From CAZTHM01 sp041946825 (GTDB lineage Bacteria > Acidobacteriota > Terriglobia > UBA7540): a DNA stretch of 64,000 nt. A program made the position numbers and the translations under genes. The notes under the pieces are model-generated. The model was not told the origin of the DNA. It made no database searches and worked only from the letters and a program-made list of their open reading frames with translations. This document shows, one piece after another, positions 19,601 through 29,200 of this stretch. The number at the start of each line of letters is the position of its first letter. The stretch's first letter is position 1. Where the stretch lies: NCBI GenBank assembly GCA_041946825.1, contig JBHGBD010000001.1, forward strand, positions 62,001-126,000. Reading direction: 5' to 3'.

Positions 19601-19864
19601 CGCGACGCCGTCGTCACCAGCTGCCGCATCCGCTTGCGCCCCATCCTGATGACATCGCTCGCCACGGTCTTCGGGCTCATCCCCATGGCGCTGAAACTCG
19701 AGGCAGGCAGTGAAGCCTATGCATCTCTGGGGCGGGCGATCATTGGAGGCTTGGTTGTTTCGGTGATGTTGACGGTGTTCATCGTTCCCGCCGCCTATGT
19801 CCTCGTGTACGGAAGGAACAAATGGCACCCCGACCCGGCTTCCCACATGCAGGAGTCGCGATGA
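16673..19864 (+). CDS. RND efflux permease, HAE-1-like (second set)
   Basis: 1063 residues. ATG 16673 overlaps the adaptor stop by one base and follows AGGAGG (16661-16666); GTG 16670 is a weaker alternative. The overall plan is AcrB-like: 12 membrane segments, periplasmic SGMPPEEIETEITGRFERFF, TM4 RLIDNSVIVLENIFRHIELG, and the TM10-11 region GMVTSNSILIVEFAHQLE. Asp407 of AcrB is kept as Asp398, but Asp408 is Asn399 and Lys940 aligns with Ser958. Compared with the first permease (5427-8579) it is a distant paralogue, not a recent copy. Its stop overlaps the TolC start by four bases. Confidence 0.88.
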   Translation: MSRFAIRNPYFIVVLCLFVVVIGLTCVARMPVDLFPSINIPEVVVATFYSGMPPEEIETEITGRFERFFTLGSGIDHMESRSLPGASIIRVYFQPGTNADSDVDQIANLAMADLRRMPPGTLPPVVMKFDASSLPVCLITLEGQGLSETRLRDLGQFTVRNQIATAPGASIPPPFGGKYRQIMVYVDPLKLHSHGLSVMDVVRGVNNANLILPAGDAKIGPYDYNIYTNSQIEHVAEINNVPLKTEGGAYVTIGDIGTAQDAHTIQTNIVRVNGQRSVYLPIMKQGGDTNTISVVDAVKNKAAHLFGVPKRLVAQIAFDQSEFVKRAIRTLIHEGATGLLLTGLMVLIFLGTLRGTAAVFLSIPLSALAALIALYFGGGTINSMVLAGLAIVFSRLIDNSVIVLENIFRHIELGEPPEVAAEKGGSEVSMAVLAATIASAVVFFPVTFLYGVSKFLFSALAVAVVLALFASYVIAMTVVPLFCAKLIKGTHKAADGPAETAVTADLAQVSKTRAGFGQRFNTAFNRKFHQMLAWYEGRVDALLVRPWRVVGVILGVFVLSLTIFRFLGVAFFPRSDAGQFVINLKAPSGTRIEQTEALVAKIERLVHKVVKNTDLRLTVSNIGVIPGFSSIYTSNSGPHTATIQVALNEHHEVGSYEYMDRVREALTSEFPQVSSFVQSGGLQDAVLNQGLPAPIDLQVSGQDMEETYRAATDLALKVRALPGVSDVYIPQDIDYPALRLDVDRVRAGELGLSQREVVDNVITAMTSNQMVAPGYWIDPRTGNDYMLTVQYPESDINSLFSLKGIPIRPASSKRPVFLDQVARISHTAGPTEVDHYQIQRVIDVYITPVTEDLGHVAEGVDQILARTHMPEGVQVVMRGMVDGMRQSFRSFGFGLILALALLYLVLVAQFRSFIDPFLILLAVPTGLTGVLILLWMTGTTINVMSLMGVVMMVGMVTSNSILIVEFAHQLEAEMSVRDAVVTSCRIRLRPILMTSLATVFGLIPMALKLEAGSEAYASLGRAIIGGLVVSVMLTVFIVPAAYVLVYGRNKWHPDPASHMQESR

Positions 19865-21159
19865 TGAAGCGAGCCGCTCTCGTAGTCCTGAACTTGATTC
19901 TGAGTGTCGGACCTTTGGTTGGACAATCACCCGCCTCGGCGCCCGCCAAATTGACGCTTCAGGAAGCAGAAGCGACAGCCCTGAAGAATCATCCTCGTTT
20001 CCAGGCCTCGCAATTGACAGCCCAGGCAGCACAACAGGCTGTGACCGAAACCAAGTCACGATATTACCCGCTGGCCTATGGGGATTTAACCGGGGCGCGT
20101 GCCTTGGATGGCAGCAGGATCGCGGCGGGCGCATTGAACAACCCCATTATCTTCAACCGCTACGCCAATGGCATTCGAGTCGAGCAACTGGTAACGGATT
20201 TCGGTCGCACCAAAAACCTTGTAACCGGTTCGCGATTGCACGCCCAGGCGGAAGGTGAGCACGCCCGGGCGACTCATGATGAGGTTCTGATCGATGTTGA
20301 CCGGGCCTATTTTCAGGCGCTGCGCGCCCAGGCGCTGCTGACGGTGGCAGAACAGGCTGTCAAGGATCGCCAGTTGGCGGCAGACCAGGTGACGGAGCTT
20401 GCCAAAAGTAAGCTGAAGTCGGGGCTGGACGTGAGTTTTGCAAATGTCAACCTTTCCGAAGCGCAGTTGATGCTGGCGAGCGCGCAGAATGACGTATCGG
20501 GAGCGTTCGCTCAACTCTCGGCTGCGATGGGTTATGAAGGCACCCGCATTTTCTCGCTCGTTGATGAGCCTCTGCCGGGCCCTCCGCCCGCTGATGTTGC
20601 CAGCTTGATTTCCAGCGCCATAGCCCAGCGGCCGGAATTGGCCAGCCTTCGCCTTGAGGGTCGGGCCGCTCACAGCTTAGCCCGGGCCGAGCGCGATCTC
20701 TGGTTTCCGACGATCAGCTTCAGTGGCGCTGCGGGGGTGACTCCGGTCCATGAATTACCATTGGAAGACCGATACGCAGCCGCCGCTGTGAACATTGATA
20801 TCCCGATCTTCAATGGCCGATTGTATTCAGCGCGTACTGCGGAAGCGCGCCTGCGAGCCGAGGCCATTGATCAGAACCTCCGTGATGAGGCCGACCGCGT
20901 GGCGCGGGACGTTCGGCTGGCCTGGTTGAATGCTCAGACGGCGTTTCAGCGTATCGCCTTGACGAAGCAACTCCTTGACAACGCGTCAAAGGCTTCGGAC
21001 CTTGCCAAGGAACGGTACACCCTCGGGTTGGGTTCCATTGTCGAACTCAGCCAGGCACAGTTGAACCAGACCCAAGCACAAATAGAGCAAGCCAGTGCCA
21101 AGTATGACTATCAATTCCAGATCGCGTACTTGAACTACCTGCTCGGAACTCCACGTTGA
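19861..21159 (+). CDS. TolC-family outer-membrane efflux protein (second set)
   Basis: 432 residues from ATG 19861, overlapping the permease stop (ATGATGA) with CAGGAG just upstream; a second ATG follows at once. Signal peptide MMKRAALVVLNLILSVGPLVGQ. The two TolC repeats are visible: LTLQEAEATALKNHPRFQAS at the first and ERDLWFPTISFSGAAGVTPV in the second. The family-typical VNIDIPIFNGRLYSARTAEA and YTLGLGSIVELSQAQLNQTQ follow. It completes an adaptor-permease-TolC operon whose order differs from the first set, where TolC comes first. Confidence 0.88.
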   Translation: MMKRAALVVLNLILSVGPLVGQSPASAPAKLTLQEAEATALKNHPRFQASQLTAQAAQQAVTETKSRYYPLAYGDLTGARALDGSRIAAGALNNPIIFNRYANGIRVEQLVTDFGRTKNLVTGSRLHAQAEGEHARATHDEVLIDVDRAYFQALRAQALLTVAEQAVKDRQLAADQVTELAKSKLKSGLDVSFANVNLSEAQLMLASAQNDVSGAFAQLSAAMGYEGTRIFSLVDEPLPGPPPADVASLISSAIAQRPELASLRLEGRAAHSLARAERDLWFPTISFSGAAGVTPVHELPLEDRYAAAAVNIDIPIFNGRLYSARTAEARLRAEAIDQNLRDEADRVARDVRLAWLNAQTAFQRIALTKQLLDNASKASDLAKERYTLGLGSIVELSQAQLNQTQAQIEQASAKYDYQFQIAYLNYLLGTPR

Positions 21160-21269
21160 GTGGGAGAACCAGCGGGGGAAACAGGGACCGAACGTCGATA
21201 CTCGCGTCCCCGTGGCTTGCTCGGAGATATCGGATTTCCTGAAAACACGGCCGAGTCCTGAGCAAGGAT

Positions 21270-21291
21270 TCCCGCTTGTTTATAGGCGGGA
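21270..21291 (+). terminator. Weak hairpin after the second efflux operon
   Basis: TCCCGC (21270-21275) and GCGGGA (21286-21291) form a 6-bp stem with a 10-base A/T-rich loop. No T-run follows, so termination is uncertain. Confidence 0.35.
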
Positions 21292-21371
21292 TTCCCATAC
21301 TACTTTGCCCGGTCGTTCACCACTGGACGACAGTTCTGGACAATAATCATATAATTCCATATTGAACCGTA

Positions 21372-21400
21372 TTGATACCGGCAGATCTATTGACTATAAG
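21372..21400 (+). promoter_or_regulatory. Near-consensus sigma-70 promoter of the TonB-dependent receptor
   Basis: TTGATA (21372-21377), a 17-base spacer and TATAAG (21395-21400): five of six matches in each box at ideal spacing, in a locally A/T-rich stretch. Transcription would begin near 21407, leaving a leader of about 19 bases with no visible Shine-Dalgarno before ATG 21426. Confidence 0.55.
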
Positions 21401-21425
21401 TGGTTAGACTTGCTAAATTCTTCCG

Positions 21426-24400
21426 ATGCGTCCATCAGCTCATGCCGCCGGCCGTTTTGCGGCTGCCGCCCGCTACTCCTGGAAACGTCCTGGCTCCATC
21501 GTCGTCTGCGCAATTGTCTGTAGTCTGACTTCGGCGTACGGCCAGACGGGGCGGGCGGAATTAACCGGAGTGGTCTACGATCAATCGGAGGCCGTCATCG
21601 GTGGAGCGCAAGTCACCACCTCGAGGGCTTTGACCAGGGAAACTTACACCACGGTCACCACCGTCGCGGGCGTCTATACTTTCCCGAACCTCAAGCCGGG
21701 GACTTACTCGGTGGTCTTCGAAGCCAGCGGATTTAGGAAGTTCTTGCGCGAAGGACTCAGTCTGGCAACGGGCCAGAGCGTGCGACTGGACGCCAGACTG
21801 GCGGTGGGAAGCTCCCACGACACGGTCACAGTTCACGGTGAGTCCCCGTTGCTGCAAACGGAGAGCGGCAGTCTGGGACAGGTGATTGAGAACCGCCCCA
21901 TTCTGGCCCTTCCCCTCAACGGACGCACTTTTGTTTCATTGGTTGGATTGGCTTCTGGAGTGGCGCTTCCTCCCGGCTCTTCGTTTCCTCGTATCAACGG
22001 CGGCAGGCCGCGCGTCAACGAATACCTCTACGATGGTATCTCTGTCCTCCAGCCGGAGCCGGGGACGGTGGCGTTTTTCCCCATTATCGACGCGATCCAG
22101 GAATTCCGGGTCGAGACCAACAGCCCCGCAGCGGAGTTCGGTCGTTTCAACGGCGGAGTGGTGAACCTCACCACCAAATCCGGCACCAACGACTTCCACG
22201 GCACAGCTTTTGAGTTCCTGCGCAACGAGGCGCTGAACGCGGACAATCTCTTCGCCCCCACGAATTCTCCTAAGCCGCTATTCCGCCGGAACCAGTTTGG
22301 AGGGGTGCTGGGTGGCCCGATCGTCAGGAACCGGACATTCTTCTTCGCGGATTACCAGGGGACACGGCAGGAGATCGGCCGGGTGCGGGTCTCCACCGTG
22401 CCTACTGTTCTGCAACGGCAAGGAGTATTTAGCGAAGCTGTTGGCAAGAGCGTGCCGAAAATCTACGATCCTGCCACAACGCAGCCAGTTGCCGGGGGAG
22501 GGTTCACGCGCCAGCAGTTTCTGGACAACACAATCCCCGCTGACCGAATTGACCCCGTGGCGGAGCTGTTGCTTCAGCGCTATCCCCTCCCTACGGCGTC
22601 AGGTACGGCGAACAACTACACCCGTGTCGGCAACGAGGGCGACACGCAGGACCAAGCCGACGCGAGGGCAGACCACCGAATATCCGACCGCCACCAAATA
22701 TTTGCACGGTACTCCTACGCTCGTGACTACGCCATTCCTGTCACCCCGCTTCCCGACGGCAGCGGGAACCTCACCAGCGGCGCCACTGGAAATGCCACCA
22801 CGACGGGCCGGTCGGTGGCGGCGAGCTACTTTCACGTTTTCAGCCCGACGGTGACGAATACGGTGCGCTTCGGCTACACGCGCCGAGCGATAAACCGGGT
22901 TGCCTTGCTGCTTGACGCTCCGCCTTCTCAGGCCCTGCAACTTCCCGGCGTCCCATTCAACGCGGATTTCAGCAACGAATTGCCAACATTTTCTATCGCC
23001 GGCTTCCAGCAGCTGGGCCCTTCCGCCAACACGGACTCGAAGTTCCGAACCGATGTCACCCAGTTCGTTGATGAACTCTCCTGGCAGAGCGGGCGACATT
23101 CGCTCTCTGCCGGGATTGACTTCCGCTGGGAGCGCCTGGATATCGTCCAGCCCCCTTCGCCGACGGGTTTGTTTCAGTTCAGCAGCCTGTTCACGGATTT
23201 GCCCGGTACATCGGGGACCGGTTTTTCACTCGCGAGCTTCCTTCTCGGACAGGTTCAGGCGTTCTCGATTGACTTGCAGGAGAAACCGATCCGGCCCCGC
23301 GCCCACATCCAGGAGTATTACTTGCAGGATGATTGGAAAGCCACGCGCCGCCTCACGCTCAACGCCGGCGTGCGGTGGACACTCAACTTTCCATCCACGG
23401 AAGTGAACAATCACGGGGCCGTTTTCAACTTGCAGACCCAGCAACTGGATTACCTGGGCAAGAACGGTTTCCCGCGCTCGTCACGCGAATTGCATTGGCA
23501 TGACTTCGGCCCACGCCTTGGACTGGCTTACAGGTTCACGGACAAGACGGTGCTGCGTTCCGGTTACGGACTCATCTGGATCGAACAAGCCGGCATCACG
23601 ACGCCGTTTACGAACCCCCAGTTTCCTTTCATTCAAACCGTGAGCCAGAGGACTTTGGACAGCATCAACCCGGCATTTGATCTCGCCTCCGGCCCGTCCG
23701 TTGCGCCGATTCCCCTCACACCCGAGGCAGGGCTGGGCCAGGGAGTCTTCACCGTAGACCGGTCGCTCGGGTCAGGTTATGGTCAGCAATGGAATTTCAC
23801 CATTCAGCGGGAACTCAGCAACAACTTGGCGCTCCAGATTGGCTACACAGGTTCGAAAATCACGCACGTCGGAATCCCCGACACGAACATTAATCAGCTC
23901 GCGGGCCAGCAACTGGCCATTGGCCTCCCGCTGCTCCAGAAGATTCCCAACCCTTATTTTGGAGAAATCCCGCGTTCGTCCTCTCTGGGTGACCCGACGA
24001 TTGCCCGGGCCCAGCTTTTGAAGCCTTTTCCGCGCTTCACGACCGTCAGCTTTTTCCGCAACAACGTTGGCAATACGAACTACCACGCTCTGCAGGCGCG
24101 GCTGGAGAAGCGTTTCTCGAGCGGCATCTCGTTCCTGGCGAGTTACACGTGGTCAAAGTTAATCGACGAGGCGTCCTCGGTTTTTGACGCCACGATCTTC
24201 ACGGGGCCAGTTGCCAACTTCCCAGTCGCCGACAGCTTCAACCGTAAGTTGGAACGGGACGTTTCAAGTGGAGATATTCCCCAGGATCTTGTGTTCAGCG
24301 CGACCTACGATTTACCCTTCGGGCCCAGTCACCGGCTTAACCCTCGCTGGTTCGCCGGTAGGCTGGCCAGCGGCTGGGAAGTGACCGGGATTCTCTCGCT

Positions 24401-24812
24401 CCAGTCAGGCCTGCCTCTAGCTGTTACGCAGGCCACCAATTTCAATTCGTTTGCGGGTTTTGGAACGCAGCGCCCCAACCGCCTGGCCGATCCGGTGGTT
24501 TCCGCTTCTCGAGCCAGCACCGCCGAGTGGTTCAACACGGGGGCCTTCGCCGTGGCGCCGCAATTCACGCTGGGCACAAGTTCCCGCAATCCGGTCCGTG
24601 GACCGGGTTATCGAAACCTCGATTTCGCATTGTTGAAGCGCACGAGCGTAACTGAGCGAGTGGACCTGCAGTTCAGGGCTGAGGTATTCAACCTGACCAA
24701 CACGCCGCTCCTGGGTGCGCCAAACGTTGTACTGGGCACGCCGGGCTTCGGCTCCATTACATCGGCCGGAGATCCACGCGTGATCCAAATTGGCCTGAAA
24801 CTCGAATTCTGA
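21426..24812 (+). CDS. Oar-like TonB-dependent receptor with carboxypeptidase-regulatory-like domain
   Basis: 1128 residues. It is an outer-membrane receptor of the type expanded in acidobacteria, presumed to import oligosaccharides or other large substrates with TonB energy. A signal region (VVCAIVCSLTSAYGQ) is followed by a CarboxypepD_reg-like beta-sandwich (about residues 45-125; TGVVYDQSEAVIGGAQV, GTYSVVFEASGFRKF), then a plug with PLNGRTFVSLVGLASGVALP and EFRVETNSPAAEFGRFNGGV, then a long barrel with FEFLRNEALNADNLF, FGGVLGG and RTFFFADYQGTRQ. The last strand ends VIQIGLKLEF with a terminal Phe. No partner lipoprotein or TonB gene lies nearby. It has its own promoter just upstream. Confidence 0.9.
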   Translation: MRPSAHAAGRFAAAARYSWKRPGSIVVCAIVCSLTSAYGQTGRAELTGVVYDQSEAVIGGAQVTTSRALTRETYTTVTTVAGVYTFPNLKPGTYSVVFEASGFRKFLREGLSLATGQSVRLDARLAVGSSHDTVTVHGESPLLQTESGSLGQVIENRPILALPLNGRTFVSLVGLASGVALPPGSSFPRINGGRPRVNEYLYDGISVLQPEPGTVAFFPIIDAIQEFRVETNSPAAEFGRFNGGVVNLTTKSGTNDFHGTAFEFLRNEALNADNLFAPTNSPKPLFRRNQFGGVLGGPIVRNRTFFFADYQGTRQEIGRVRVSTVPTVLQRQGVFSEAVGKSVPKIYDPATTQPVAGGGFTRQQFLDNTIPADRIDPVAELLLQRYPLPTASGTANNYTRVGNEGDTQDQADARADHRISDRHQIFARYSYARDYAIPVTPLPDGSGNLTSGATGNATTTGRSVAASYFHVFSPTVTNTVRFGYTRRAINRVALLLDAPPSQALQLPGVPFNADFSNELPTFSIAGFQQLGPSANTDSKFRTDVTQFVDELSWQSGRHSLSAGIDFRWERLDIVQPPSPTGLFQFSSLFTDLPGTSGTGFSLASFLLGQVQAFSIDLQEKPIRPRAHIQEYYLQDDWKATRRLTLNAGVRWTLNFPSTEVNNHGAVFNLQTQQLDYLGKNGFPRSSRELHWHDFGPRLGLAYRFTDKTVLRSGYGLIWIEQAGITTPFTNPQFPFIQTVSQRTLDSINPAFDLASGPSVAPIPLTPEAGLGQGVFTVDRSLGSGYGQQWNFTIQRELSNNLALQIGYTGSKITHVGIPDTNINQLAGQQLAIGLPLLQKIPNPYFGEIPRSSSLGDPTIARAQLLKPFPRFTTVSFFRNNVGNTNYHALQARLEKRFSSGISFLASYTWSKLIDEASSVFDATIFTGPVANFPVADSFNRKLERDVSSGDIPQDLVFSATYDLPFGPSHRLNPRWFAGRLASGWEVTGILSLQSGLPLAVTQATNFNSFAGFGTQRPNRLADPVVSASRASTAEWFNTGAFAVAPQFTLGTSSRNPVRGPGYRNLDFALLKRTSVTERVDLQFRAEVFNLTNTPLLGAPNVVLGTPGFGSITSAGDPRVIQIGLKLEF

Positions 24813-24919
24813 ATCTCAACTGTGGCTCTAGAAGACGCTTGCTTATTGCTGAATGTGGACGAAGGGCATAAACTCGCTTGCCGTATCGCATAGCGACCAT
24901 CTTGCCTGCGAGGATCGCC

Positions 24920-25393
24920 TTGGACCTTCTCCGATTGCGCACCGCCGCACGCCTACTCGGGGTCAGTTATCCGACGCTCAAGCAATGGATCTACCGCGGG
25001 AGAATTCGATCGGTAAAGACACCTGGAGGGCACCACCGAATACCAGAGTCGGAGGTTAACCGTCTTCTTTTCCAGAATTCGAGAATCACCCGCCGCACAA
25101 CATCTCACCGGAAGGTTGTTCGCCTCGAGACCACCGATCACATGCAGTTTACGGGGCTGGAGCATTTCATCAGCGGCCGAAACCAACTCGTCGGGCGGAT
25201 TGTCCGCATCCGGCAGATAGGCCTTTTGGCGGAGGTGGTTATCGATATCGGCGGCCAGGTTGTGACGTCGATTATCACGCGACGGGCATGCCATGACCTG
25301 AAGCTGAGGGTTGGCGAGACGGCGGCAGCATTGATCAAGGCCACTGAGGTAATGATCATTCGTCCTCCCTCAATCCACACGCCCTCTTCCTAG
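24920..25393 (+). CDS. MerR/excisionase-type HTH fused to a TOBE (Mop-like) domain
   Basis: 157 residues from TTG 24920, with GAGG at 24910-24913 six bases before it; another TTG at 24878 is in frame. Residues about 1-50 are a MerR/excisionase-like helix-turn-helix: LRTAARLLGVSYPTLKQWIY, then KTPGGHHRIPESEV. A linker of about 35 residues leads to a C-terminal TOBE domain (SGRNQLVGRIVRIRQIGLLA, GQVVTSIITRRACHDLKL, KATEVMI). TOBE/Mop domains bind molybdate or tungstate, which suggests a molybdate-responsive DNA-binding protein built differently from ModE (inference). No mod transporter genes are in the window. It follows the receptor gene by about 100 bases. Confidence 0.75.
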   Translation: MDLLRLRTAARLLGVSYPTLKQWIYRGRIRSVKTPGGHHRIPESEVNRLLFQNSRITRRTTSHRKVVRLETTDHMQFTGLEHFISGRNQLVGRIVRIRQIGLLAEVVIDIGGQVVTSIITRRACHDLKLRVGETAAALIKATEVMIIRPPSIHTPSS

Positions 25394-25683
25394 CTCCGTT
25401 GTCCGGAGCGAAGTCCCCAAGTCCGGAGGGGAATACGGACTGAGGTAGTCTGGCCTTTCGCATCCCTCCGGCGAGACCTACTTTACAGAGTAGCATCAAC
25501 GGGCCGGCGATTCCTCAGAACGAGTTCTCACCGACAGCGGCAGAATGGCGTCCTCACATGCCGGGGTACGTTGAATCCGAGACGCATTGCCAAATCAAAG
25601 ACCGGACAACACAGCCGGGGTCTGCTGGTCGAGCTCTGATAGGAGGGTTGGGTTCAATTGTAAGCAGCTGGATCCAGGAGATA

Positions 25684-25773
25684 TGGCGGAGAGGGTGGGA
25701 TTCGAACCCACGTCCCGATTTCTCGAGAACACGCTTTCCAAGCGTGCTCCTTCAGCCACTCGGACACCTCTCC
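25684..25773 (-). tRNA. tRNA-Ser(GGA)
   Basis: On the minus strand the acceptor 5' strand GGAGAGG (25773 downward) pairs with CCTCTCC, followed by discriminator G and an encoded CCA at 25686-25684. The anticodon stem CACGC/GCGTG encloses loop TTGGAAA, giving anticodon GGA (reads UCC/UCU). The long variable arm and T-arm GTGGG-TTCGAAT-CCCAC are those of a class II tRNA-Ser. Confidence 0.95.
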
Positions 25774-25840
25774 GCACCGCGCGTGTGAGCCTCGCCCCTC
25801 CGTGAGCCGGGGAGAGTGCGATTCCTTTCGCTATCTTGCC

Positions 25841-25870
25841 AGTATAACATTGCGTGAGGAAACCCGCCAA
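25841..25870 (-). promoter_or_regulatory. Candidate promoter of the tRNA-Ser gene
   Basis: On the minus strand TTGGCG (25870-25865) and TATACT (25846-25841) are separated by 18 bases. This would give a 5' leader of about 60 bases before the tRNA. Confidence 0.45.
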
Positions 25871-26225
25871 AAGTGGGTGCAATTTCAAATGCGGGAGGTC
25901 TCGCGCAAAACCGCGACGCCGTTGATCGTATTGTTTCCCCTTTCCGACGTTGAAACCTGCCACCGTGCCTGTTGGCTTCGTAAGACCCCTGCTCGCCAAT
26001 CTGATCCACTCAGTTACGAAACATGTTGATGTTCATGTGGCGATGATGCCGTATGGCGTGACCAATAACGCAGTTTCGATTCGCTGAAGCGCGAATTACC
26101 GCCGTGAGCTACGAACCGCCGGGAGTTGATCAGCATTCGAAGTGCGGTGCCATCGAGTTCCACTCGATCACAACCGGCCTTGGGGCATTGTGGGCTTTGC
26201 TAGCGGAGCCCGGCCGCAAGCCTGC
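25871..26225. other. Intergenic stretch downstream of tamB
   Basis: About 355 bases between the tRNA promoter and the tamB stop. I see no gene, no clear terminator and no repeat here. Confidence 0.35.
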
Positions 26226-29200
26226 TCACTTGAATCTCTGCCGGAACTTCAACTCCATGCCCAGGATTCCGTTCTGGTCACGCAATCCAAGGAGGGATAT
26301 CCGGTCGCTGATGTTCCACTCAAACTGGATGATGCGTTGTTGGGATGTGGTGGTAGTGGTCACGTAAGTCAGCGTGAGATCGCGGGTCATTTGTTGCTCG
26401 ACGGTAACGCGGGCGCCGCCGGCAGTGTAACCGAGCCCGCCGAGATTGGGATCGACCTTGATCCGGCTGACTCCAAACAGACGCTGAATTCGTCCTGAGA
26501 CCCCGGTGGACAGGGCCTGCGAAAGGAGCGCACTGGCACCAACCGTTTGCACCGGCTGATTGGTTTGAGTAGCCATTTCTTCCTGGCTGGCGTAGCCGAA
26601 AGCCAGAAGGGAGACGATTTCCGAAGTTGGAAGCGGGGGATCGGAGCGGTAGGAAATCCGGATTCGCTCAAGTGGGCCGGAGACATTGACCGTCAGATCA
26701 TAGCGCTGAACCCGCGTACGCGCCTCGATGTCGAGAACCGGTTGGGTGCGGTACGGATTGGTCAGATTGATATAGCCATGCTCAAGCTGGTAACGGTTTC
26801 CGCGGAAAACGACCTCGCCGCTGATAATTTGGAGGGTGCCGACTTGAACTGGATTGGCGAGCGTTCCCTGAAGGTGCATATCGATTTCACCCACCAGGCG
26901 AAGGTCGTGGGTTTCAAACCTCACTGGCGAAGCAGAACTGACTTGGATGTCCAGCCGGACAAGGGGTGCGAAAGGCGACGCTAATGCCGGCGGCTTTACG
27001 CCAGAGGTGGCAGCAGCTTCGCCAAGGCGAGCGAGCCAGTTAAAGTTCTCTCCGGGCGAAATCCGCCTCACGATCAATTCGCCGCCGATTTGCGCGCGCT
27101 CCGTGCTCCCAGTGAGCTTGAGAGTTCCATCCAGCACGGATGTTAAGTCGATGGGATATCGGATCCGGACCTGGCCGAGTATTGCCTGCAAATTGAATCG
27201 GGGAGTATCGGCAAAAGTGACGAAACCCGAAAGATCCACGGTGCCCCCACCGCTCGTCCCGCGAAAGGGTCGCAATGTGGCGCGGTCACCATCCAAGGCA
27301 ACTTCTCCCGTCAGCCCCGTCAGCCGAAAGGGAAAATCCGCATAGCTCAAGTTCGCGCCGTGAACCGAAATGGTGCCGTAGAGCAACGGATGCTCCGGAC
27401 TCCCTCCCACCCGAAGCTTCACATCGGACCGGCCGGAGGCTTGGATGCCGGGGTCAAGGATGCTCAGAATCGTCGCGTCGCTGGTCCCTTGAGCGGTGAG
27501 GGCGAGCGCCGGCGACGGCCCTAACTGAATTGACCCTTCGATTTCCAGGGCAGTGGACGGCCCACTTATGCGAAACCGATTGGCTGTCAGCTTCCGGTTC
27601 GCGTAGTGAAGGTCCACCGGCAGTTCGTTTTTCCAGGTTACACTGGGGAACCTTACTTCCACGGTCTGACTATGGGTACTGACTTCGATCCGTTTGGCGT
27701 CTTTCACGGGTCCCCTCAGGGAGACGGTGCCGCTGGCGAAGACACGGGCGTCACGTTTCCTTCCTGAGAGTAATTGCAGCCACGGATCAACGCGCAGATT
27801 CGTATAAGTCCCAGAGAGTTCGAAAGGCCATTCGGCTTCAGTGAGCGCGGTCCCGTCGAGGCTGATGATGCCGGTTTCGCCCTGTGAGCGAATCTCGAGT
27901 CGAACTTCACGCCCTTGCCAGTTAGCCTGGCCCTCAAAATCACCGACCGTGGCGCCGTTCACTCCAACTCCCCGGCAATGCCAACTTGCTTTGAAGTTAG
28001 GATTATCGAGCGTGCCGCTGCCGCGGATCTCAAATCCGAATTGACCCTGAACAATCGGCGAATTCTTACCTGAGGGCTTCAGGGCATCAAATTCCGCAAG
28101 TCCAAAATGAGATCCGCTCAAATCCACTGCGAGAGCACGCGACAAAGGATTGAAGTCGGCGTGACCTTTTACCCCGCCAGAACCTTTCTTCAGGAGGACA
28201 TCGTTGATATACCATGTCGAATTCTCAATCCGCAGTTTCGCGGAGAGCCTGTCAATAGGTTCGCCGAGGACGGCCCCCTTCTCAACGAGGGCTTCGCCTC
28301 TCCCCGAAAGATTCCCGAAAGTCCCGATGAGATCGAGCCGGCCTGAGAGGAGACCTTGTATTGGGTAATCCAAAGCAAGCGCGGATTGGAGGCCTTCGAG
28401 CGGCGCGCGGTCAGCGCGGGCCAAGATGCGCAAGGGTTCGGACGATTCCAGTCTCCAATTGGCGAGCGGGATGCTGGCCGTCAATTCCACAGCGCTTTTG
28501 CCGCGCGCGAGGCGGGCGGATGCGATCTCCAGCAGATTGGGCTCAGCTCTGACATTCGCTTCCACACGGTCCCAGGTCGAATCGCGGAACTGAAACGAGC
28601 CGATTTCAATGTGGCCTCGGAATTCCGGCCGCGTCGGCGGTCCTGAAAGTTCACCCGTGAAAGTCGCTTGGGAATTGAGCTTGACGGGGACGGATGCCGG
28701 TGGCACGCCGAAGATCCGGAGGGCGGGGCTCAGATCGGCGAGATCTGCCAATGCGAGGTGCAACGCAAGTCTGGCTTGGCGGAGACTCACACTGCCACGC
28801 GCGGAGAGAGTGGAACGGGCCGTCTGGAATTGGGCGTCACGAATTTCGAGGGCAAAATCCGGCGATGCCGTTGCCCGACCGACCACCAAGCCCGTGAGTG
28901 GGACCCGTTCGGGGCTCGGGGGAAGCTGCGGCTGCAAACGGAGATCAAAGGCAGATTCAAAGTCCCGAAAACGGCCGGTCCAGGCAGCGTCGAGCGTCCC
29001 GCTGAACTCCGCTGAATAACCGGGATTTCGCGCCCAAGAAGCTCCTGACAGGGAACCGAGAGCGGCAAGCGATAAGCCTCGCAGCCGCGCGCGCACCGAG
29101 AATTTCGGCCCTGGCTCCAAAAGTACAAGCCTTCCATGTCCCTCCGCGACGCTCCCCAGTGCGGATGCGGTAAATCGGGGAAATTCGACCTCACGGGAAT

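Noticed and set aside
25684..25773. tRNA-Ser as an integration (att) site
   Set aside because: No integrase and no direct repeat of the tRNA 3' end were noticed within the window.
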